Shown here in pieces: positions 5,268 to 6,242 of a stretch of DNA of 6,242 bases (within the stretch, counting starts at the first letter, position 1; every line of letters begins with the position of its first letter). Made by a program: the position numbers and the translations under genes. The DNA is from an uncultured Erysipelotrichaceae bacterium (GTDB lineage: Bacteria; Bacillota_I; Bacilli_A; Erysipelotrichales; Erysipelotrichaceae): positions 1-6,242 of the forward strand of contig CACXEN010000186.1 in the NCBI GenBank assembly GCA_902766675.1. The letters are read 5' to 3'. Below the pieces are notes generated by a model, which saw only the letters and a list, made by a program, of their open reading frames with translations, had not been told where the DNA came from and did no database searches.

Positions 5268-6242
5268 TTTGAATCAGATGATTCTAAGATATTTCTTCAT
5301 ATTTATGATAATAGTAGTTTCAATACTACTAATTTTCGAAATGTTCTTACTAAAACCAATGTATTTGAATAATAAGATCAAATCTGTTCGAGATACAGCT
5401 GATTTAGTATTAGAACAATTAAATAATGAAGATTTAATAAATGAGAATTTAGAAGAAGTGATTTTTAATGCGCAAATGCAAAGTGAATCTTGTATACGTG
5501 TTATATCAGATGCTTCAAATCCTTTTTCTAATGAATTTGATAATAAATGCTTTATTTATCGTATGCCTCCAGAAGAATTGGATTTGATAATCGAAAATTC
5601 TGAAAAGGATGATGATGGTGAATATATTGAAATACATGATGAAAAGATGAAGGGTATGCAAGAGCGTGGCATGCAAACAATTATTTATTCTAAACGAGTA
5701 AATAGTGCAGATATTGACTATATTATGGTGCAAACAAATATAACACCAATTGATGCAACGATTAAAACATTGAATTATCAATTGTTATATATAGGTATAT
5801 TACTTTTGATTAGTGTCATTGTATTAACAGTTTTATTAAGCAAAAGAATCGCAAAACCATTAGTAAGTATTAATAATGCGGCGAAATCATTATCTAATGG
5901 AAATTATGAAGTACCACAAGATAGTAATAATTTCATTGAAGCAGAAGAATTAAATACAACTCTTCAACAAGCTGCAGTTGATATTCAAAAAGCTGATAAA
6001 GCAAAACGTGACTTAATCGCAAATGTTTCCCATGATTTAAGAACGCCATTAACTATGATTACTGGATATGGGGAAATGATGAAAGATTTACCTGAAGAGA
6101 ATAATGAAGAAAACTTAAATGTTGTGATTAATGAATCGAAAAGATTATCTACACTTGTGAATGATTTATTAGATTTATCTAAATTCCAAGATGAAACAAT
6201 TGAGTTGAATAAACAAGTATTTGATTTAACGGAATTGATTAA
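5251..6242 (+). CDS. Membrane sensor histidine kinase (3' end outside window)
   Basis: Partner kinase of the preceding regulator; at least 330 residues are present and the frame runs off the right edge. Numbered from TTG 5251: transmembrane helix 1 about 10-31, an extracytoplasmic sensor region about 32-173, transmembrane helix 2 about 175-196, a HAMP linker about 197-250, and the HisKA dimerisation helix with the H-box NVSHDLRTPL (phospho-acceptor His261). The ATP-binding domain (N, G1, G2 boxes) lies beyond the window. The sensor region has two cysteines, Cys81 and Cys100, and matches no named ligand domain that I recognise. Start choice: TTG 5251 gives the natural-looking MIKKPS N-terminus, with GAGGGG at 5233-5238 twelve bases upstream, and overlaps the regulator by 17 bases. 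ATG 5278 is the alternative but has no ribosome binding site and puts the membrane helix right at the N-terminus. The frame is closed upstream by TAA at 5230. Confidence 0.92.
   Translation, partial: MIKKPSLNQMILRYFFIFMIIVVSILLIFEMFLLKPMYLNNKIKSVRDTADLVLEQLNNEDLINENLEEVIFNAQMQSESCIRVISDASNPFSNEFDNKCFIYRMPPEELDLIIENSEKDDDGEYIEIHDEKMKGMQERGMQTIIYSKRVNSADIDYIMVQTNITPIDATIKTLNYQLLYIGILLLISVIVLTVLLSKRIAKPLVSINNAAKSLSNGNYEVPQDSNNFIEAEELNTTLQQAAVDIQKADKAKRDLIANVSHDLRTPLTMITGYGEMMKDLPEENNEENLNVVINESKRLSTLVNDLLDLSKFQDETIELNKQVFDLTELI

Noticed and set aside
5515..5781. 88-residue reverse-strand open frame inside the kinase gene
   Set aside because: It is opposite the sensor region of a convincing histidine kinase and its composition (Ile, Phe, Cys, His rich) is typical of an antisense shadow.

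Overview
The window is an AT-rich, densely packed stretch of chromosome in which every gene lies on the + strand. AGGAGG-type ribosome binding sites, rho-independent terminators, lipobox lipoproteins and the ScpA/ScpB condensin partners point to a low-GC Firmicute (Bacillota). The leucyl-tRNA synthetase signature (KMGKR) and the overall style suggest an Erysipelotrichia- or Clostridia-like gut or oral lineage, but the genus cannot be fixed from the sequence. I see no tRNA, rRNA, CRISPR array, transposase or prophage gene, and no gene-free stretch longer than about 60 bases.

Layout. (1) Bases 1-844 hold the last third of leuS, followed by a good intrinsic terminator at 848-885. (2) Bases 907-3665 are a very tight four-gene unit: scpA, scpB, an SGNH/GDSL-type lipoprotein and a small lipoprotein resembling DUF4358. 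Successive overlaps are 4, 4 and 23 bp. A perfect extended -10 (TGATATAAT) sits directly against the leuS terminator and would start transcription only a few bases before the scpA ATG. (3) A short, weak terminator-like hairpin at 3664-3682 precedes mrp (3702-4547), a Mrp/Nbp35-type P-loop ATPase for iron-sulfur clusters. (4) Bases 4596-6242 hold a two-component system: an OmpR/PhoB-family response regulator and a membrane sensor histidine kinase that is cut off by the window edge after its phospho-acceptor helix. Three TTCA(C/T) direct repeats about one helical turn apart lie just before the regulator.

How the genes fit together. ScpA (kleisin) and ScpB (winged-helix partner) work with Smc, which is not in the window, in chromosome condensation and segregation. 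The two lipoproteins stop-start coupled behind them look like a surface module. DUF4358 and SGNH lipoproteins are, as I recall, found near MBOAT O-acyltransferases in Firmicutes, so a role in modifying envelope glycans is possible but not shown. Mrp is a cytosolic housekeeping protein. The two-component genes may be autoregulated; their signal is unknown.

No clearly new system stands out. The points most worth checking are the acidic N-terminal extension of ScpB, the near-leaderless scpA start, the coupling of the scpAB operon to surface lipoproteins, and the phased repeats before the response regulator.
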